The notes under the pieces: model-generated | The model's database searches: none | Told to the model about the DNA's origin: nothing | The model's input: only the letters and a program-made list of their open reading frames with translations | In this document: positions 63,873 to 64,000 of the stretch, piece by piece | Position numbering within the stretch: position 1 is the first letter of the stretch | How the letters are laid out: each line of letters begins with the position of its first letter | Source of the DNA: Acidobacteriota bacterium | GTDB lineage: Bacteria; Acidobacteriota; Blastocatellia; RBC074 | Reading direction: 5' to 3' | DNA: 64,000 nucleotides | Assembly (NCBI GenBank): GCA_018268995.1 | Contig: JAFDVL010000054.1 | Location: 1-64,000, forward strand | Program-made: the position numbers and the translations under genes

Positions 63873-64000
63873 CTACGGAACAGACGGAAATAACGAAAAG
63901 GGCAAAATTGGCATAAAGAATCAGAGGCACTGGTTTTACCTCAAGCCCTTTTTCTGCGCTATTATTTCCGTCTGTTTCGTTATTTTCGTCTGTTCCGTAG
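63873..64000. repeat. Inverted repeat at the window edge
   Basis: The left arm (63873-63903) begins CTACGGAACAGACGG. The complement of the last 26 bases of the window matches its first 26 at 25 positions. Words GGAACAGACG, AAATAACGAAA repeat at 8-9 nt spacing. The element likely continues past the edge. Confidence 0.8.

Noticed and set aside
1-64000. tRNA, rRNA and CRISPR features
   Set aside because: No tRNA-like cloverleaf, no rRNA sequence and no regular direct repeats with spacers were found.

Overview
The window looks like chromosomal DNA from an Acidobacteriota bacterium, possibly class Blastocatellia. This is inferred from gene content, not from a marker gene. The pointers are a winged-helix/TPR regulator, a CRTAC1-like FG-GAP/UnbV protein, a DUF3108 lipoprotein, a giant alpha-2-macroglobulin, PEP-CTERM proteins, BNR-propeller secreted proteins, and LPS heptosyltransferases (so a diderm cell). 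There are no rRNA or tRNA genes, no CRISPR array and no recognisable transposase. Nearly everything is chromosomal housekeeping or cell-envelope content. The unusual parts are small secreted proteins, microproteins and several families of intergenic inverted repeats.

Layout. 0-10 kb: the tail of a MacB-type permease; a cardiolipin-synthase-like PLD protein followed by an EEP-family phosphodiesterase; a membrane GGDEF/EAL protein; and a three-gene ABC exporter (ATPase, two-module FtsX/MacB-like permease, HlyD adaptor). 10-15 kb: CRTAC1-like secreted protein, a SurA/PpiD-type foldase and a secreted protein of unknown function. 15.5-20.7 kb: an iron island. A strong promoter with a Fur-box-like site drives a ferritin-like protein, a 30-residue Lys/Cys microprotein and a small membrane protein. 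A TonB-dependent siderophore receptor, a PepSY membrane protein and a 24-residue membrane microprotein follow. 20.7-29.6 kb (minus strand): a zinc-ribbon/FGE-sulfatase membrane protein, citrate synthase plus glutaredoxin, a three-gene CPA2 antiporter operon, an MBL hydrolase and murA.

30-46 kb: envelope and secreted proteins. These are a triplicated cysteine-linker protein, a BNR propeller, a PEP-CTERM protein, an O-antigen-ligase-like protein carrying a PDZ domain, a 2015-residue alpha-2-macroglobulin and a LamG-domain protein. 46-54 kb (minus strand): a tightly overlapping run murB-waaF-BNR-waaC-ICMT fusion-DUF3108, preceded by an M50/CBS protease. It links peptidoglycan precursor synthesis with LPS inner-core assembly. 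54-64 kb: an LCM-type methyltransferase, a winged-helix/TPR regulator, a pair of paralogous small proteins (one frameshifted), a PqqD-Tat-Cys-rich fusion, small secreted proteins, an alpha-amylase and an aldo/keto reductase.

The strongest candidates for something undescribed are: (1) a PqqD/RRE-like domain fused to a Tat-like hydrophobic segment and an eight-cysteine tail at 58.4 kb; (2) a pair of related structured intergenic elements about 75 nt downstream of two unrelated genes (37.8 and 45.8 kb), one closing with an intrinsic terminator; (3) a dispersed GGTACAGTAC/GAGCGGTAGCGAC palindromic repeat, one copy of which lies in frame at the signal-peptide end of the alpha-2-macroglobulin gene; and (4) the Lys/Cys microprotein in the iron island. 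None could be tested by database search here.
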